Assembly (NCBI RefSeq): GCF_004795735.1
Contig: NZ_CP039247.1
Coordinates: 558,001 to 622,000 of the forward strand
Direction: 5' to 3'
Source: Corynebacterium endometrii
Lineage (GTDB): Bacteria; Actinomycetota; Actinomycetes; Mycobacteriales; Mycobacteriaceae
DNA length: 64,000 nt
Numbering within the stretch: the first letter of the stretch is position 1; each line of letters starts with the position of its first letter. The translations under genes were made by a program, and so were the position numbers. Below, piece after piece: positions 1-8,534 of the stretch. Below the pieces are notes generated by a model, which worked only from the letters and a program-made list of their open reading frames with translations, searched no databases and had not been told where the DNA came from.

Positions 1-567
1 GGACTCAAACAATTCGCCAATTTCCTCGCGGGTGTGCGCAACCTTCATGCCGCGTCCTCCGCCGCCAAAGGCTGCCTTGATCGCAACGGGAAGTCCGTGC
101 TCGTCTGCGAATGCCTCGACCTCGGCCGCGTCCGCGACGGGCTCCTTGGTGCCAGGCGCCATGGGGGCATCAGCGCGCTCGGCGATGTGGCGGGCGGTGA
201 CCTTGTCACCTAGATCCGCAATGGATTGGGGCGAAGGGCCAATCCAGATAAGGCCCTTGTCGATGACGGCCTGAGCAAAGTCAGCGTTTTCAGAGAGGAA
301 CCCGTAGCCGGGGTGGATGGCGTTAGCGCCGGACTTATCCGCTGCGTCAAGAATCTTATCGAAGTCAAGGTAAGACTCGGCGGAGGTCTGACCACCAAGG
401 GCAAAGGCCTCATCGGCCAGCTCTACAAAGGGCGCATCGGCGTCAGGCTCGGCGTAGACGGCAACGGAAGCGATGCCGGCGTCACGGGCTGCGCGGATTA
501 CGCGCACCGCAATCTCACCACGGTTAGCGATGAGAACCTTGGTGATCTTCTTGGTTTCTACTGCCAC
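1..567 (-). CDS. accBC: Acyl-CoA carboxylase alpha chain AccBC, N-terminal part (cut by window edge)
   Basis: Only the first 189 codons are inside the window. They encode the start of a biotin carboxylase domain: an early [10 protein letters not shown] motif, [15 protein letters not shown] near residues 80-95, and the ATP-grasp glycine loop [11 protein letters not shown] near residue 170. In this family the C-terminal biotinyl lysine, which would lie outside the window, is carboxylated and the carboxyl passed to AccD subunits to make malonyl-CoA. Start: GTG at 567, with a GGAGGG ribosome site at 576-581. The partners accD1, dtsR2, accE and birA are all within the next 16 kb. Family call is secure; the symbol follows corynebacterial practice. 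Confidence 0.95.
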   Translation of the reverse strand, partial: MAVETKKITKVLIANRGEIAVRVIRAARDAGIASVAVYAEPDADAPFVELADEAFALGGQTSAESYLDFDKILDAADKSGANAIHPGYGFLSENADFAQAVIDKGLIWIGPSPQSIADLGDKVTARHIAERADAPMAPGTKEPVADAAEVEAFADEHGLPVAIKAAFGGGGRGMKVAHTREEIGELFES

Positions 568-597
568 GGCAGGAACCCTCCATATACAGACTTGTAG

Positions 598-622
598 GTA
601 GGCGTGAAAAAGTAACGCCTAC
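598..622 (-). promoter_or_regulatory. Perfect 8-bp inverted repeat upstream of accBC
   Basis: GTAGGCGT at 598-605 and ACGCCTAC at 615-622 form a perfect dyad with a 9-nt spacer, 31-55 nt before the accBC start. It could be an operator or a 5'-UTR hairpin. No regulator can be assigned from sequence alone; a fatty-acid regulator is one possibility because accD1 also carries a dyad in its promoter, but the two sequences differ. Confidence 0.45.
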
Positions 623-693
623 TATTCTTACACACAAAAACGTGAGGAAACAGTCAAGTTTTGGCCGTTGCTCACAGAAACTAGTTTGACCAG

Positions 694-740
694 TAAAAAT
701 AAAATAGAAATAGGGCGTGTCACGCACTGTAACAACGCCC
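694..740 (-). terminator. Probable terminator of the sulfurtransferase gene
   Basis: On the minus strand, GGGCGT (740-735) pairs with ACGCCC (718-713) across a 16-nt loop. A T-rich tract (712-694) follows. It lies 23 nt beyond the sulfurtransferase stop. The stem is short, so confidence is moderate. Confidence 0.5.
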
Positions 741-762
741 CATCCTACCTTTTGATGGTCAT

Positions 763-1626
763 TTAAAGCTCGATAGGCATGCGAACCATGTTGCCCCACT
801 CGGCCCAGGAACCGTCATAGACACGAGCGTCTTCGAATCCAAGAAGGAACTTCAAGACAAACCAGGTGTGGGCCGCCTGCGCGCCCAGGTGGGAATACAG
901 GGCGATGGACTTCTTCGCGTCTAGCTGGCTGTAGGTTTCACGCAGCTGCTCGACGTTCCTGAATACGCCGTTGGGATAGACGGACACGTTCCAGGTCAGG
1001 TTGATGGCGCCCGGGATGTGGCCGTGGCGGATGGTGGTGCCGTACTGGGAATCGCCCTTGATCGACGTTTCGGTCGGCTTGCCCGCGAACTCATCGGCGG
1101 GGCGGGTGTCAACCAGGGTGAGGCTGCCGTCACGTAGTTCATCGACGAACACGCGCAGTGGGGTTTCGTTTAGCTCTGGCACCGGATAATCAGATACTGG
1201 GAATTCCGGAACCATGTAGGAGGTATCGCGTTCTTCGCTCATCCAGGCGTCCCTGCCGCCGTCAAGCAGGCGCACGTCCGGGTGGCCGTAGAGGCAAAAT
1301 ACCCAGAGGGCAAACGCTGCCCACCAGTTGTTCTTATCGCCGTAGATGACCACGGTGTCATCACGTTTGATGCCCTTGCTGCGCATAAGTTCGGCGAACT
1401 CTTCTGCGCTAATCACGTCACGGGTCAGCGGGCTTAGGAGCTCACTTTGGAAGTTAATCCGCGTAGCGGTGGGGAGGTGCCCGATGTCATAGAGCAACGC
1501 ATCTTCATCCACTTCGATGACGCGCAGTCCTTGAACGCCAAGGCGGGCGGAGAGCCATGGGGCGGAGACTAAACGCTCAGGGTTGGCGAATTCCTGGAAT
1601 TGCGGAGCTGGGTCAAACTCAATCAT
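763..1626 (-). CDS. Two-domain rhodanese-like sulfurtransferase lacking the catalytic cysteine
   Basis: The protein (287 aa) has two rhodanese domains (about residues 18-130 and 155-285), as in actinobacterial SseA/CysA2 thiosulfate sulfurtransferases; typical anchors are YGDKNNWWAAF, LLDGGRDAW, GHIPGAINL and YDGSWAEWG. The active-site loop, normally Y-C-R-I-G-E-R followed by SSHTWF, reads Y-S-H-L-G-A-Q followed by AAHTWF. Ser245 therefore replaces the persulfide-carrying cysteine, and the only cysteine in the protein is Cys111. A standard ping-pong sulfur transfer is unlikely; a binding or regulatory role is possible. It lies beside accBC, the same neighbourhood as the C. glutamicum thtR gene. 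Start ATG 1626 with an AAAGG about 11 nt upstream. Confidence 0.85.
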   Translation of the reverse strand: MIEFDPAPQFQEFANPERLVSAPWLSARLGVQGLRVIEVDEDALLYDIGHLPTATRINFQSELLSPLTRDVISAEEFAELMRSKGIKRDDTVVIYGDKNNWWAAFALWVFCLYGHPDVRLLDGGRDAWMSEERDTSYMVPEFPVSDYPVPELNETPLRVFVDELRDGSLTLVDTRPADEFAGKPTETSIKGDSQYGTTIRHGHIPGAINLTWNVSVYPNGVFRNVEQLRETYSQLDAKKSIALYSHLGAQAAHTWFVLKFLLGFEDARVYDGSWAEWGNMVRMPIEL

Positions 1627-1754
1627 GGGTTGGCGCGCCTTTCTGTGGGGCAGTTGGTACGCAAATAATACTTCCCGTCAACTTTAGCGCGGCGGGCGGA
1701 TCCCTTCTTAAAATGTGGTGTTGGATACATAAAATACAGATAAATCCGGCAGCA

Positions 1755-1772
1755 GTTATATCTGGTTATAAC
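1755..1772. promoter_or_regulatory. Palindrome GTTATA-N6-TATAAC between divergent genes
   Basis: GTTATA (1755-1760) and TATAAC (1767-1772) form a perfect 6-bp dyad with a 6-nt centre. It sits in the 339-bp intergenic region between the divergent sulfurtransferase and ATP-grasp genes, the right place for an operator serving one or both. No matching known regulator is recognised. Confidence 0.4.
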
Positions 1773-1965
1773 AACACCGCAGGTAAGCGTCGTGGGGGTG
1801 CGATTATGGGCGCAAAACCCGTGGAAATTCGCGGGGGATAACGCGGGGTTAGTTACTCCGCGGAACGGCGTGAAGTCCGATAATTTTATTAGTGAGAGCG
1901 CGGCGCAAAAATTGAGCGTCAACGCGTTCGCTATTCCACTACACCCAGATGAAAGGGATTCACCT

Positions 1966-3027
1966 GTGAAGAAGGCAATCGTAGTATTTGAGGTCGAGGG
2001 CGGCTCCGACAAGGGCGCTGACGGCCACCGCAAGGACACCATGCCGATCGTTAATGCGATCAAGGAGAAGGGCTGGCACTCTGAGGTTATCTTCTATCAC
2101 CCAGATAACGCTGAAGAGATTTTCAAGAACGTCTCCGAGAACTTCGATGCTTACATCTCCCGCGTGAATCCGGGCAACATCCCTGGCGGCGAGAAGGGCT
2201 ACTTCGAGCTGCTGACCAAGCTGGCCGACGCTGGCCTGGTTGGCATGTCCACCCCGGCCGACATGATGGCTTACGGCGCAAAGGACGCGCTGGTCAAGCT
2301 CAATGACACCGATCTGGTTCCGGAAGACACCGCCGCATACTACGAGGTGGAGGACTTCCACAACACCTTCCCAACCTCCCTGTCCTACGGTGAGCGCGTT
2401 CTGAAGCAGAACCGCGGCTCCACCGGCGAGGGAATCTGGCGCGTTCGCCTGGCCGACGCCAAGCTGGCGGAGTCCGTAGAGCCGGGCACCGCACTGCCGC
2501 TGGACACCGAACTTAAGTGCACCGAGGCCGTGGACAACAAGACCCATGACTACAAGTTGGGCGAGTTCATGGACTTCTGCGACCAGTACATCATCGGTGA
2601 CAACGGCATGCTCGTTGACATGCGTTTCATGCCTCGCATCGTCGAGGGTGAGATCCGCATCCTCATGGTGGGCAACAACCCGGTCTTCATCGTTCACAAG
2701 AAGCCAGCAGAGGGCGGCGACAACTTCTCCGCAACCCTGTTCTCCGGCGCGAAGTACACCTACGACAAGCCAGAGGCATGGCCAGAACTGCTGGAGATGT
2801 TCGATGAGGCTCGTCCGGTAATCGCCTCCAAGCTCGGTGACACTGACAATGTTCCACTGATCTGGACTGCTGACTTCATGCTGGCCGACGGCGAGAACGG
2901 CGAGGACACCTACGTCCTCGGCGAGATCAACTGCTCCTGCGTAGGCTTTACCTCCGAGCTGGACATGGGCATCCAGGAGAAGGTTGCCGAGGTCGCCATC
3001 GAGCGCGTCGAGGCTGCACAGGCCTAA
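1966..3027 (+). CDS. ATP-grasp family protein of the Cj0069 type
   Basis: Encodes 353 aa from GTG 1966, chosen for the AAAGGGA ribosome site at about 1952-1958; the open frame extends upstream but that stretch looks non-coding. The protein resembles the Cj0069-like ATP-grasp group. Visible landmarks are an early VFEVEGG strand, a central VLKQNRGSTGEGIWRV segment typical of the ATP-grasp nucleotide-binding lid, and a conserved GEINCSCVGFTSEL near the C-terminus whose Glu and Asn would bind Mg-ATP. ATP-grasp enzymes ligate a carboxylate to an amine or thiol; no substrate is known to me for this group. It is monocistronic, with a strong terminator at 3071. Confidence 0.8.
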   Translation: MKKAIVVFEVEGGSDKGADGHRKDTMPIVNAIKEKGWHSEVIFYHPDNAEEIFKNVSENFDAYISRVNPGNIPGGEKGYFELLTKLADAGLVGMSTPADMMAYGAKDALVKLNDTDLVPEDTAAYYEVEDFHNTFPTSLSYGERVLKQNRGSTGEGIWRVRLADAKLAESVEPGTALPLDTELKCTEAVDNKTHDYKLGEFMDFCDQYIIGDNGMLVDMRFMPRIVEGEIRILMVGNNPVFIVHKKPAEGGDNFSATLFSGAKYTYDKPEAWPELLEMFDEARPVIASKLGDTDNVPLIWTADFMLADGENGEDTYVLGEINCSCVGFTSELDMGIQEKVAEVAIERVEAAQA

Positions 3028-3070
3028 GGAATACCAAGCCCAGCCGCGAGTAGTCCCCCTGCTCGCGAAG

Positions 3071-3102
3071 GCGCAACCGGATTACATCCGGTTGCGCTTT
3101 TT
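3071..3102 (+). terminator. Rho-independent terminator of the ATP-grasp gene
   Basis: Perfect 12-bp stem (3071-3082 with 3086-3097), 3-nt loop TAC, then five T. It lies 44 nt after the stop codon. Confidence 0.9.
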
Positions 3103-3161
3103 CATGGGGAATTATCCCCAAACGGCACCATGCGTGAACAGTGCCAAGTTACTATAAGCTT

Positions 3162-3782
3162 ATGAGTACTGACATCATGCTGGCGCCCGGTGAAAAGGGT
3201 CTGCACAGCGTATCCCTACGCCCTAATCTTCTTTTGTTCTGGCTGAAATCCAAATTCCTTGTCACCAACAAGCGAATTGTGGTTAAGCACCCGAATACTC
3301 TGTTCGGAATCATCCCACTCGGCTATGAGGAAACCGCAATGCCCATGGGCTCGGTCGCCGGTGTTCAGGCTACCGTTGCTGTGAAGACGGCACGACTCGT
3401 TTTCTTTGGTCTACTCTTCATCTTTTGCTTCTTTGCCATGTTCGATTCGCAGTACGATTCGGACGGCAAGTTCTTGTTCTTTGTCATGTCGTTATTTTTC
3501 TTTGCCCTTGCGGCGAACGCTATTCTTGCGGGCCTGATCGTCACCAACAACGGCGGTGGAAAGTCTCAGGTTACCGTATCGATTATGGATAAGGCGCGCC
3601 TTGAGGAGTTTAAGAACAAGGCGAATGAGTACATCTATTCCGCTTCCGTGGGCGGAACGTCGTGGAATGATGCTCTGGCGCAACCACAGCCACAGCAAAA
3701 TCCCTACTTTCAGAATGGTTGGGGCCAGCCATACTCCGGTCCAACCGGGCCGGAATCCAACGGCAACCCCAGGAACTACTAG
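3162..3782 (+). CDS. Membrane protein with a PH-like segment, function unknown
   Basis: Encodes about 206 aa. An N-terminal soluble part contains the TNKRIVVKHPNTLFGIIPLG pattern seen in bacterial PH-like (bPH/YdbT-type) domains. Two hydrophobic helices follow (about residues 85-105 and 115-135), then a Pro/Gln/Gly-rich C-terminal tail. The start is uncertain: ATG 3162 is chosen, an in-frame GTG at 3141 and ATG 3177 are alternatives, and none has a clear ribosome site. A TATAAG box (3153-3158) sits just before ATG 3162, too close for leaderless initiation there, which slightly favours ATG 3177. A similar PH-like membrane protein is encoded at 16484-16963. Confidence 0.65.
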   Translation: MSTDIMLAPGEKGLHSVSLRPNLLLFWLKSKFLVTNKRIVVKHPNTLFGIIPLGYEETAMPMGSVAGVQATVAVKTARLVFFGLLFIFCFFAMFDSQYDSDGKFLFFVMSLFFFALAANAILAGLIVTNNGGGKSQVTVSIMDKARLEEFKNKANEYIYSASVGGTSWNDALAQPQPQQNPYFQNGWGQPYSGPTGPESNGNPRNY

Positions 3783-3800
3783 TCTCTAAGATTTAACCTA

Positions 3801-3827
3801 TGCACCAGCGGCATTGCCGCTGGTGCA
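3801..3827. terminator. Bidirectional hairpin terminator
   Basis: A 12-bp stem (3801-3812 with 3816-3827) and ATT loop lie between the convergent membrane-protein and DUF3151 genes. The flanking T tracts are short on both sides. Confidence 0.75.
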
Positions 3828-3839
3828 CTTCGCGTTTTC

Positions 3840-4259
3840 CTAGTCCAACAGCCGTGGCACGGATTCCGGATCGGCGTCTGAAAGCATCTGGCGCAGGCGA
3901 TCGTATTCATCGTGCTCGCCGATTGCTTGGGCTGCATGGGCGAGTGCTGCGATGGAGCGCAGCACGCCCTGATTGGGCTCGTGGCTGAAAGGGACCGGGC
4001 CCCAGCCCTTCCAACCGTTGGCCCGCAGGCGGTCAAGGCTGCGGTGGTAGCCGGTGCGCGCGTAGGCGTAGGCGGTGATGTATGCGTCCGGGAGTGCCTC
4101 ATCGGCGCGGACCCGCGCCAATTCATCCTCCGCCAGGCGGGCCCACAGGATAGGGGAGTTGGGGTGTTCTACTACTCCGTGGGCCAGTTCTTCGATCCCC
4201 TGTCCTGGGTCATCTGGTAGCCGGATTGGTTCTGGGGCAAGCATGTCATTAATCTTCAT
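3840..4259 (-). CDS. DUF3151 family protein
   Basis: Encodes 139 aa matching the actinobacterial DUF3151 family: an acidic soluble protein with a TPR-like helical pattern (SPILWARLAEDEL, ITAYAYARTGYHRSLDRLRANGWKGWGPVPFS in pieces). Function is unknown. The start is supported by a -10 hexamer TAGGCT (4266-4271) 6 nt before ATG 4259, with no Shine-Dalgarno, pointing to a leaderless mRNA. From memory, homologues in other actinobacteria often lie near fructose-bisphosphate aldolase; here the neighbour is maf. Confidence 0.85.
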   Translation of the reverse strand: MKINDMLAPEPIRLPDDPGQGIEELAHGVVEHPNSPILWARLAEDELARVRADEALPDAYITAYAYARTGYHRSLDRLRANGWKGWGPVPFSHEPNQGVLRSIAALAHAAQAIGEHDEYDRLRQMLSDADPESVPRLLD

Positions 4260-4329
4260 GCCGCCAGCCTACGGCGAAACGTAGCCCGTAGCCAGAATTA
4301 TTCGCGATAGCCCTAGCCGTGCGGGATTG

Positions 4330-4941
4330 CTACCTATTCCAGAACCGGGAGACGTCGAGACCGAAGGAATACACGGCCCGGCGCACCACGGGCAGCGACA
4401 GGCCGATCACGGAGGACGGATCCCCCTCTATGCGGTCGATGAACCATCCGCCGATGGCCTCCAGGGTAAAAGCCCCGGCGCACTGGAGGGGCTCGCCGGT
4501 TGAGGCGTAGGCGGTGATGTCGGCGTCGGACGCGGAGGCGAAGTGGACCGTGGTCGATGCGGTCTCATTGAAGTGCGCGTCGCCGAAGATGATGTGGTGC
4601 CCGGTGAGCAGCTGTGCGGTCTTCCCGGCCTGCCGGCGCCAGCGGGCGATAGTGTTGTCCACGGTGTGCGGTTTGCCCTGCAGCTCACCGTCGAGCAGGA
4701 GCATGGAATCCCCGCCAATGACCAGATCGCGTGGGTAGGCGGCGGCGACCTTTTCTGCCTTGGCCTTCGCCAAAGCGGCGACGATATCTGCGGGGGTGGC
4801 AGACGGCATCGAGGCGATGATGGCATCCTCGTCCACGTCAGCGGGGTGCAAGACAGGCTCAACCCCGGCGCCGCGCAGGATAGACGCGCGGGACGGGGAC
4901 TGGGAGGCTAAAACCAGCCGGGGTTTAGTAGTAGCGGACAT
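4330..4941 (-). CDS. maf: Maf/YhdE-type nucleotide pyrophosphatase
   Basis: Encodes 203 aa, the usual Maf length. It carries the N-terminal LVLASQSPSRASIL motif (canonical LASxSPRR), the VIGGDSMLLLDGELQGKP core with the catalytic Asp, and a C-terminal GAFTLEAIGGWFIDRIEGDPSSVIGLSLP stretch. Maf proteins hydrolyse non-canonical or methylated NTPs to NMP plus PPi as house-cleaning. It overlaps the end of accE by 17 bp and is the last gene of the carboxylase cluster, so it is probably translationally coupled to accE. Confidence 0.93.
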   Translation of the reverse strand: MSATTKPRLVLASQSPSRASILRGAGVEPVLHPADVDEDAIIASMPSATPADIVAALAKAKAEKVAAAYPRDLVIGGDSMLLLDGELQGKPHTVDNTIARWRRQAGKTAQLLTGHHIIFGDAHFNETASTTVHFASASDADITAYASTGEPLQCAGAFTLEAIGGWFIDRIEGDPSSVIGLSLPVVRRAVYSFGLDVSRFWNR

Positions 4942-5185
4942 TGCGGAAGGCGGAGGGGTTGAACTGCTTTAGCGGCTCGAAACGGTCCGTGGCGCGGCCC
5001 CATAGGTTTCGCTCGCCGGTGGCGTCCACGGTGGAATTACCGGCGGCGGCCTTGCGGGCGTTGGCCGAAAGCTGGGCGAGGGCAGCGCTCAGCGCGGCTA
5101 CCTCTTCCTCGGAGGGATTGCCCTTCACCACGGTGAACAACGGGGTGGAGTGGGCCTGGGATGCCTGGTTGTTGGGGATGGTCAT
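4925..5185 (-). CDS. accE: Acyl-CoA carboxylase epsilon subunit AccE
   Basis: Encodes 86 aa. The N-terminal FTVVKGNPSEEEVAALSAAL motif is the epsilon-subunit signature, and the C-terminal part (LWGRATDRFEPLKQFNPSAFRNVRYY in pieces) is basic and aromatic. AccE binds the AccBC-AccD1 holoenzyme and raises acetyl-CoA carboxylase activity. It begins 8 nt after the dtsR2 stop and overlaps maf. Most corynebacterial AccE proteins are of similar length. Confidence 0.92.
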   Translation of the reverse strand: MTIPNNQASQAHSTPLFTVVKGNPSEEEVAALSAALAQLSANARKAAAGNSTVDATGERNLWGRATDRFEPLKQFNPSAFRNVRYY

Positions 5186-5193
5186 AAAACTCC

Positions 5194-6702
5194 TTACAGC
5201 GGAATGTTTCCGTGCTTCTTAGGCAGGCCAACCTCTGTCTTGCGTTCAAGCAGGCGCAGGCCCTGAATCAGATTGCCGCGGGTAGTGGATGGTTCAATTA
5301 CGGAATCCGCAAGGCCGCGCTCGGCCGCGGCATAGGGGCCCATGAATTGCTCTTCGAGGGCGTCAATCTGCTCCTGGGTAGCTTCCGCGCCGTAGATAGC
5401 CGCAGCAGCCTGGGAGGTCTGGGTCACGGCAATTTCGGCCGTAGGCCACGCGAAGACTAGGTCCGCGCCCAGGTCCTTAGAGCCCATGAAGACGTAGGCG
5501 GGGCCAATGGCCTTGCGGGTAATCACGGTCAGCTTGCCTACGGAGGCTTCGGCCTGCGCGTAGGCCAGCTTGGCGGCGTGGGAGAGCAGGCCCGCCCGCT
5601 CCTCCGCCGGGGCCGGGATGAAACCGGGGGAATCGACGAACTCGATGATTGGGGTATTGAAGGCGTCACAGGTGCGGATAAAACGGGCGGCCTTGGCGCA
5701 CGCGGCGTTGTCCAGGGCGCCGGCAAGCGCGGCCGGCTGGTTAGCCACAATTCCCACGGCGCGGCCCTCGATGTGGGCAAAGCCGGTGACAACGTTGGTG
5801 GCAAAATCGGGCTGGATTTCCAGGAAGGAATCGGCGTCCACCACGGCGTTGATGATGTCCAGGACGTCGTAGACTGCGGACTCTTCGTCAGGGATGAGGC
5901 CGTTGAGTCTGAGATCAGACTCGGAAATATTGTCGGCGATAGATCCGCCGGTGATATCCGCGTCGGTGCGCGGCGCCTCGGCGCGGTTGTTGACCGGCAG
6001 GTAGGCCAGCGCGTCGCGGGTGAGGGCGATGGCTTCATCTTCGCTGGACGCGGTCAGGTGCGCCACGCCGTTTGCGCGGTGGACCTCGGCACCGCCTAGC
6101 TGGGCCGCGGTGACATCCTCATTAAAGACCTCTTTGACCACGGAAGGGGCGGCCTGGTGCAGTGCGCCCTCGTCGCTGAAGACGAGCAGATCCGCCAGGG
6201 CCGGTGGGAACGCGGCCATGCCCTCGTTATCGCCAAGGACTACGGCAACCTGTGGGATGACGCCGGAGGCCTTGGTGGCGCGGTTCAGGATGCGGGAATA
6301 CATCGCCAAAGTGACAATGCCCTCCTGGACGCGGGCACCGGCGGACTCGTAGATGCCTACGATGGGCACGCCGGTTTTGATGGCCAGGTCGTAGATCTTG
6401 ATGATCTTGTCGCCGTAGACCTCACCCAGGGTGCCGTCAAAGATCGCGGAATCCTGGCTGAAGACGCACACCTTGCGCCCGTCAATGGTTCCGTAACCGG
6501 TGATGACGCCGTCCGTGTAAGGGCGGTCATGCTCGCGGCCAAAGTCCACGGAACGGTGGCGTGCCAGAGCGTCCGTCTCAACGAAGGAATCGGCATCGAG
6601 CAAAGCCTGCACGCGGGAGCGCGCGGGGGAAGCGGTCCGGGCCTCAGACAGCTTTGAGTTCAGGTCCTCGATCTTGCCAGCGGTGGTCTTGAGATCAGTC
6701 AT
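5194..6702 (-). CDS. dtsR2: DtsR2, acyl-CoA carboxylase beta-subunit paralogue with altered oxyanion-hole motifs
   Basis: Encodes 502 aa with the N- and C-terminal carboxyltransferase lobes of the AccD/PccB family, closely paralogous to the adjacent AccD1 (both end in KHGNIPL). The first oxyanion motif of AccD1 ([12 protein letters not shown]) is replaced by GDNEGMAAFPPA, and the second ([13 protein letters not shown]) by AVTQTSQAAAAIY. The glycines that stabilise the enolate are thus missing and the protein may be a structural or regulatory paralogue rather than an active transcarboxylase. It has its own probable leaderless start: TAGAAT (6711-6716) 8 nt before ATG 6702. A GC-rich hairpin separates it from accD1. 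Confidence 0.9.
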   Translation of the reverse strand: MTDLKTTAGKIEDLNSKLSEARTASPARSRVQALLDADSFVETDALARHRSVDFGREHDRPYTDGVITGYGTIDGRKVCVFSQDSAIFDGTLGEVYGDKIIKIYDLAIKTGVPIVGIYESAGARVQEGIVTLAMYSRILNRATKASGVIPQVAVVLGDNEGMAAFPPALADLLVFSDEGALHQAAPSVVKEVFNEDVTAAQLGGAEVHRANGVAHLTASSEDEAIALTRDALAYLPVNNRAEAPRTDADITGGSIADNISESDLRLNGLIPDEESAVYDVLDIINAVVDADSFLEIQPDFATNVVTGFAHIEGRAVGIVANQPAALAGALDNAACAKAARFIRTCDAFNTPIIEFVDSPGFIPAPAEERAGLLSHAAKLAYAQAEASVGKLTVITRKAIGPAYVFMGSKDLGADLVFAWPTAEIAVTQTSQAAAAIYGAEATQEQIDALEEQFMGPYAAAERGLADSVIEPSTTRGNLIQGLRLLERKTEVGLPKKHGNIPL

Positions 6703-6718
6703 AAAAAGTAATTCTATA

Positions 6719-6737
6719 CGCCGCGCCGAGCGCGGCG
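6719..6737 (-). promoter_or_regulatory. GC hairpin in the accD1-dtsR2 gap
   Basis: CGCCGCGC (6719-6726) and GCGCGGCG (6730-6737) form an 8-bp stem with a 3-nt loop, 11 nt after the accD1 stop and just upstream of the dtsR2 -10 box. No T tract follows, so it is more likely an RNA 3'-end stabiliser or partial attenuator than a full terminator. Confidence 0.5.
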
Positions 6738-6747
6738 GGAATCAATG

Positions 6748-8364
6748 TTATAGCGGAATGTTGCCGTGCTTGCGGGCGGGGCGGGCCACGGACTTGTCGG
6801 CATAGAGGCGCAAATTGCGCGCGATCACGTGGCGGGTTTCGGACGGGAGGATAACAGCGTCAATGAGCCCGCGCTCCGCGGCCGTGTACGGGTTTAACAT
6901 GTGGTCTTCATACTCGCGCTCGAAGGACCTGGTCAGTTCGGCCACATCCAGGCCCTCTTCACTGGCCCGGGCGAGCTCCTTGCGGTAGATAAAGCCCACC
7001 GCTCCGGAAGCGCCCATCACGGCGATCTGGGCCGTTGGCCACGCCAGGTTTACGTCGGCGCCCAGGCCCTTGGAGCCCATGACGCAGTATGCGCCGCCGT
7101 AGGCTTTGCGCATGGTCACCGTGATCTTAGGGACGGTGGCCTCCCCGTAGGCGTAGAGCAGCTTGGCGCCGCGGCGCAGGATGCCGTCATGCTCCTGGGA
7201 GGCGCCCGGCAGGAAGCCTGGGACGTCAACCAGCAAGACGAGGGGGATATTGAAAGAATCGCAGGTGCGGATGAAACGCGCCGCCTTTTCCGAGGAATCA
7301 ATGTCCAGGCAGCCGGCGTAGACCTGGGGTTGGTTGGCGACGAAGCCAATGGTTTGCCCTTCTATGCGGCCGAACGCGATGACCACGTTCTCCGCGCGCT
7401 CAGCCTGGATCTCCATGTATTCCCCGTCATCGGTGAGGTGCTCAATTACTTCGCGCACGTCATAAGGCTGGGTAGGGGAATCAGGGATGAGGTCATCGAG
7501 CAACAGGTCATCCGCGGTGATTTCATCCATTTTTTCAAACGGCTCCGGTGGGGCGGTCTGGCGGTTGTTGGATGGCAGGAAGCCTATGAGGTCATGGACC
7601 CAATCCAGCGCCTCTTCATCGGACTGCGCGGTGAAGTGGGAGGTGCCCGCGGAATGCATGTGGGCGCCGGCCCCGCCCAATTCCTCCTGGCTAATCTCCT
7701 CACCGGTAACGGTCTTGATAACGTCAGGGCCGGTGACGAACATCTTGGACTTCTTGTCCACCATGACAACAAAGTCCGTCAGCGCGGGGGAATAGGCGTT
7801 ACCTCCGGCGCAAGCGCCCATGATGACGGATATTTGCGGGACCACGCCGGAGGCGTTGATGTTGTGCCAGAAGGTCTTTGAGATCCAGTCCAGGGAGACC
7901 GCGCCGTCTTGGATGCGGGCGCCGGCTCCCTCATAGAGGCCGATGAGTGGGCGGCCGGTGGTGACTGCGAGTTCCATGATCTTGCACATCTTCTCCCCGT
8001 AAACCTCACCCAGGGCGCCGCCGAAGACGGTCCCGTCTTGGGAGAAGATGCACACCTCCCGGCCGTCAATGGTCCCCCAACCGGTGACGATTCCGTCCGT
8101 GACGATCCGCTTTTTGCCCATGCCAAAGTCCTCAGTGCGATGCTTGACTAGCATGTCCGTTTCCACGAAGGAGCCCTCATCGAGGAGGTAGTCCAAGCGC
8201 TCACGGGCGGTCAGGCGGCCGGAATCGTGGACTTTATCCACGGCCGTATCCCCCAAGGGACGCTCCGCTTCGGCCCGGCGACGCTTCAGCTCGGCAATCT
8301 TGCCGGCGGTGGTGTTCTGGTCTTCCAAGCTATTCAAATCCGTAAAAGGTGAGGAAAGGGTCAT
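6748..8364 (-). CDS. accD1: Acyl-CoA carboxylase beta subunit AccD1 (DtsR1)
   Basis: Encodes 538 aa from ATG 8364, the start that matches my recollection of C. glutamicum DtsR1 (MTISSPL...). Canonical carboxyltransferase features are intact: [18 protein letters not shown], the oxyanion motif [16 protein letters not shown] in the N-lobe, and [20 protein letters not shown] then [15 protein letters not shown] in the C-lobe. It pairs with biotinylated AccBC and AccE to form acetyl-CoA carboxylase supplying malonyl-CoA. A -10 box TACGAT (8373-8378) stands 8 nt before the ATG with no ribosome site, indicating a leaderless transcript. An upstream in-frame TTG at 8373 is less likely. Confidence 0.95.
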   Translation of the reverse strand: MTLSSPFTDLNSLEDQNTTAGKIAELKRRRAEAERPLGDTAVDKVHDSGRLTARERLDYLLDEGSFVETDMLVKHRTEDFGMGKKRIVTDGIVTGWGTIDGREVCIFSQDGTVFGGALGEVYGEKMCKIMELAVTTGRPLIGLYEGAGARIQDGAVSLDWISKTFWHNINASGVVPQISVIMGACAGGNAYSPALTDFVVMVDKKSKMFVTGPDVIKTVTGEEISQEELGGAGAHMHSAGTSHFTAQSDEEALDWVHDLIGFLPSNNRQTAPPEPFEKMDEITADDLLLDDLIPDSPTQPYDVREVIEHLTDDGEYMEIQAERAENVVIAFGRIEGQTIGFVANQPQVYAGCLDIDSSEKAARFIRTCDSFNIPLVLLVDVPGFLPGASQEHDGILRRGAKLLYAYGEATVPKITVTMRKAYGGAYCVMGSKGLGADVNLAWPTAQIAVMGASGAVGFIYRKELARASEEGLDVAELTRSFEREYEDHMLNPYTAAERGLIDAVILPSETRHVIARNLRLYADKSVARPARKHGNIPL

Positions 8365-8407
8365 GTTTGGCAATCGTAGACGTTAGACCTGCGAAAATCT
8401 AGCAAGA

Positions 8408-8427
8408 TTCGCCGGTAATTCGGCGAA
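8408..8427 (-). promoter_or_regulatory. Dyad upstream of accD1 promoter, candidate operator
   Basis: TTCGCCG (8408-8414) and CGGCGAA (8421-8427) form a perfect 7-bp dyad with a 6-nt spacer. It lies about 44-63 bp upstream of the inferred transcription start at the accD1 ATG, beside or above the -35 region. A fatty-acid-responsive regulator such as FasR is a reasonable candidate, but I cannot match the site to a known consensus. Confidence 0.45.
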
Positions 8428-8534
8428 CAAAACTAAGTTGGCAGGTCAGTGCCCTTAAAAACGTGAGAAATTCCTCGCGTTAGGGTGTGTCCAGTTACCC
8501 CTAGCCTAGCGCTTCGGCGGTGCACGATAGTCAA

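Noticed and set aside
1792..1965. Upstream extension of the ATP-grasp frame
   Set aside because: No ribosome site at its start and a Trp/Arg-rich non-conserved-looking sequence, whereas GTG 1966 has a good ribosome site and begins a proper beta strand.
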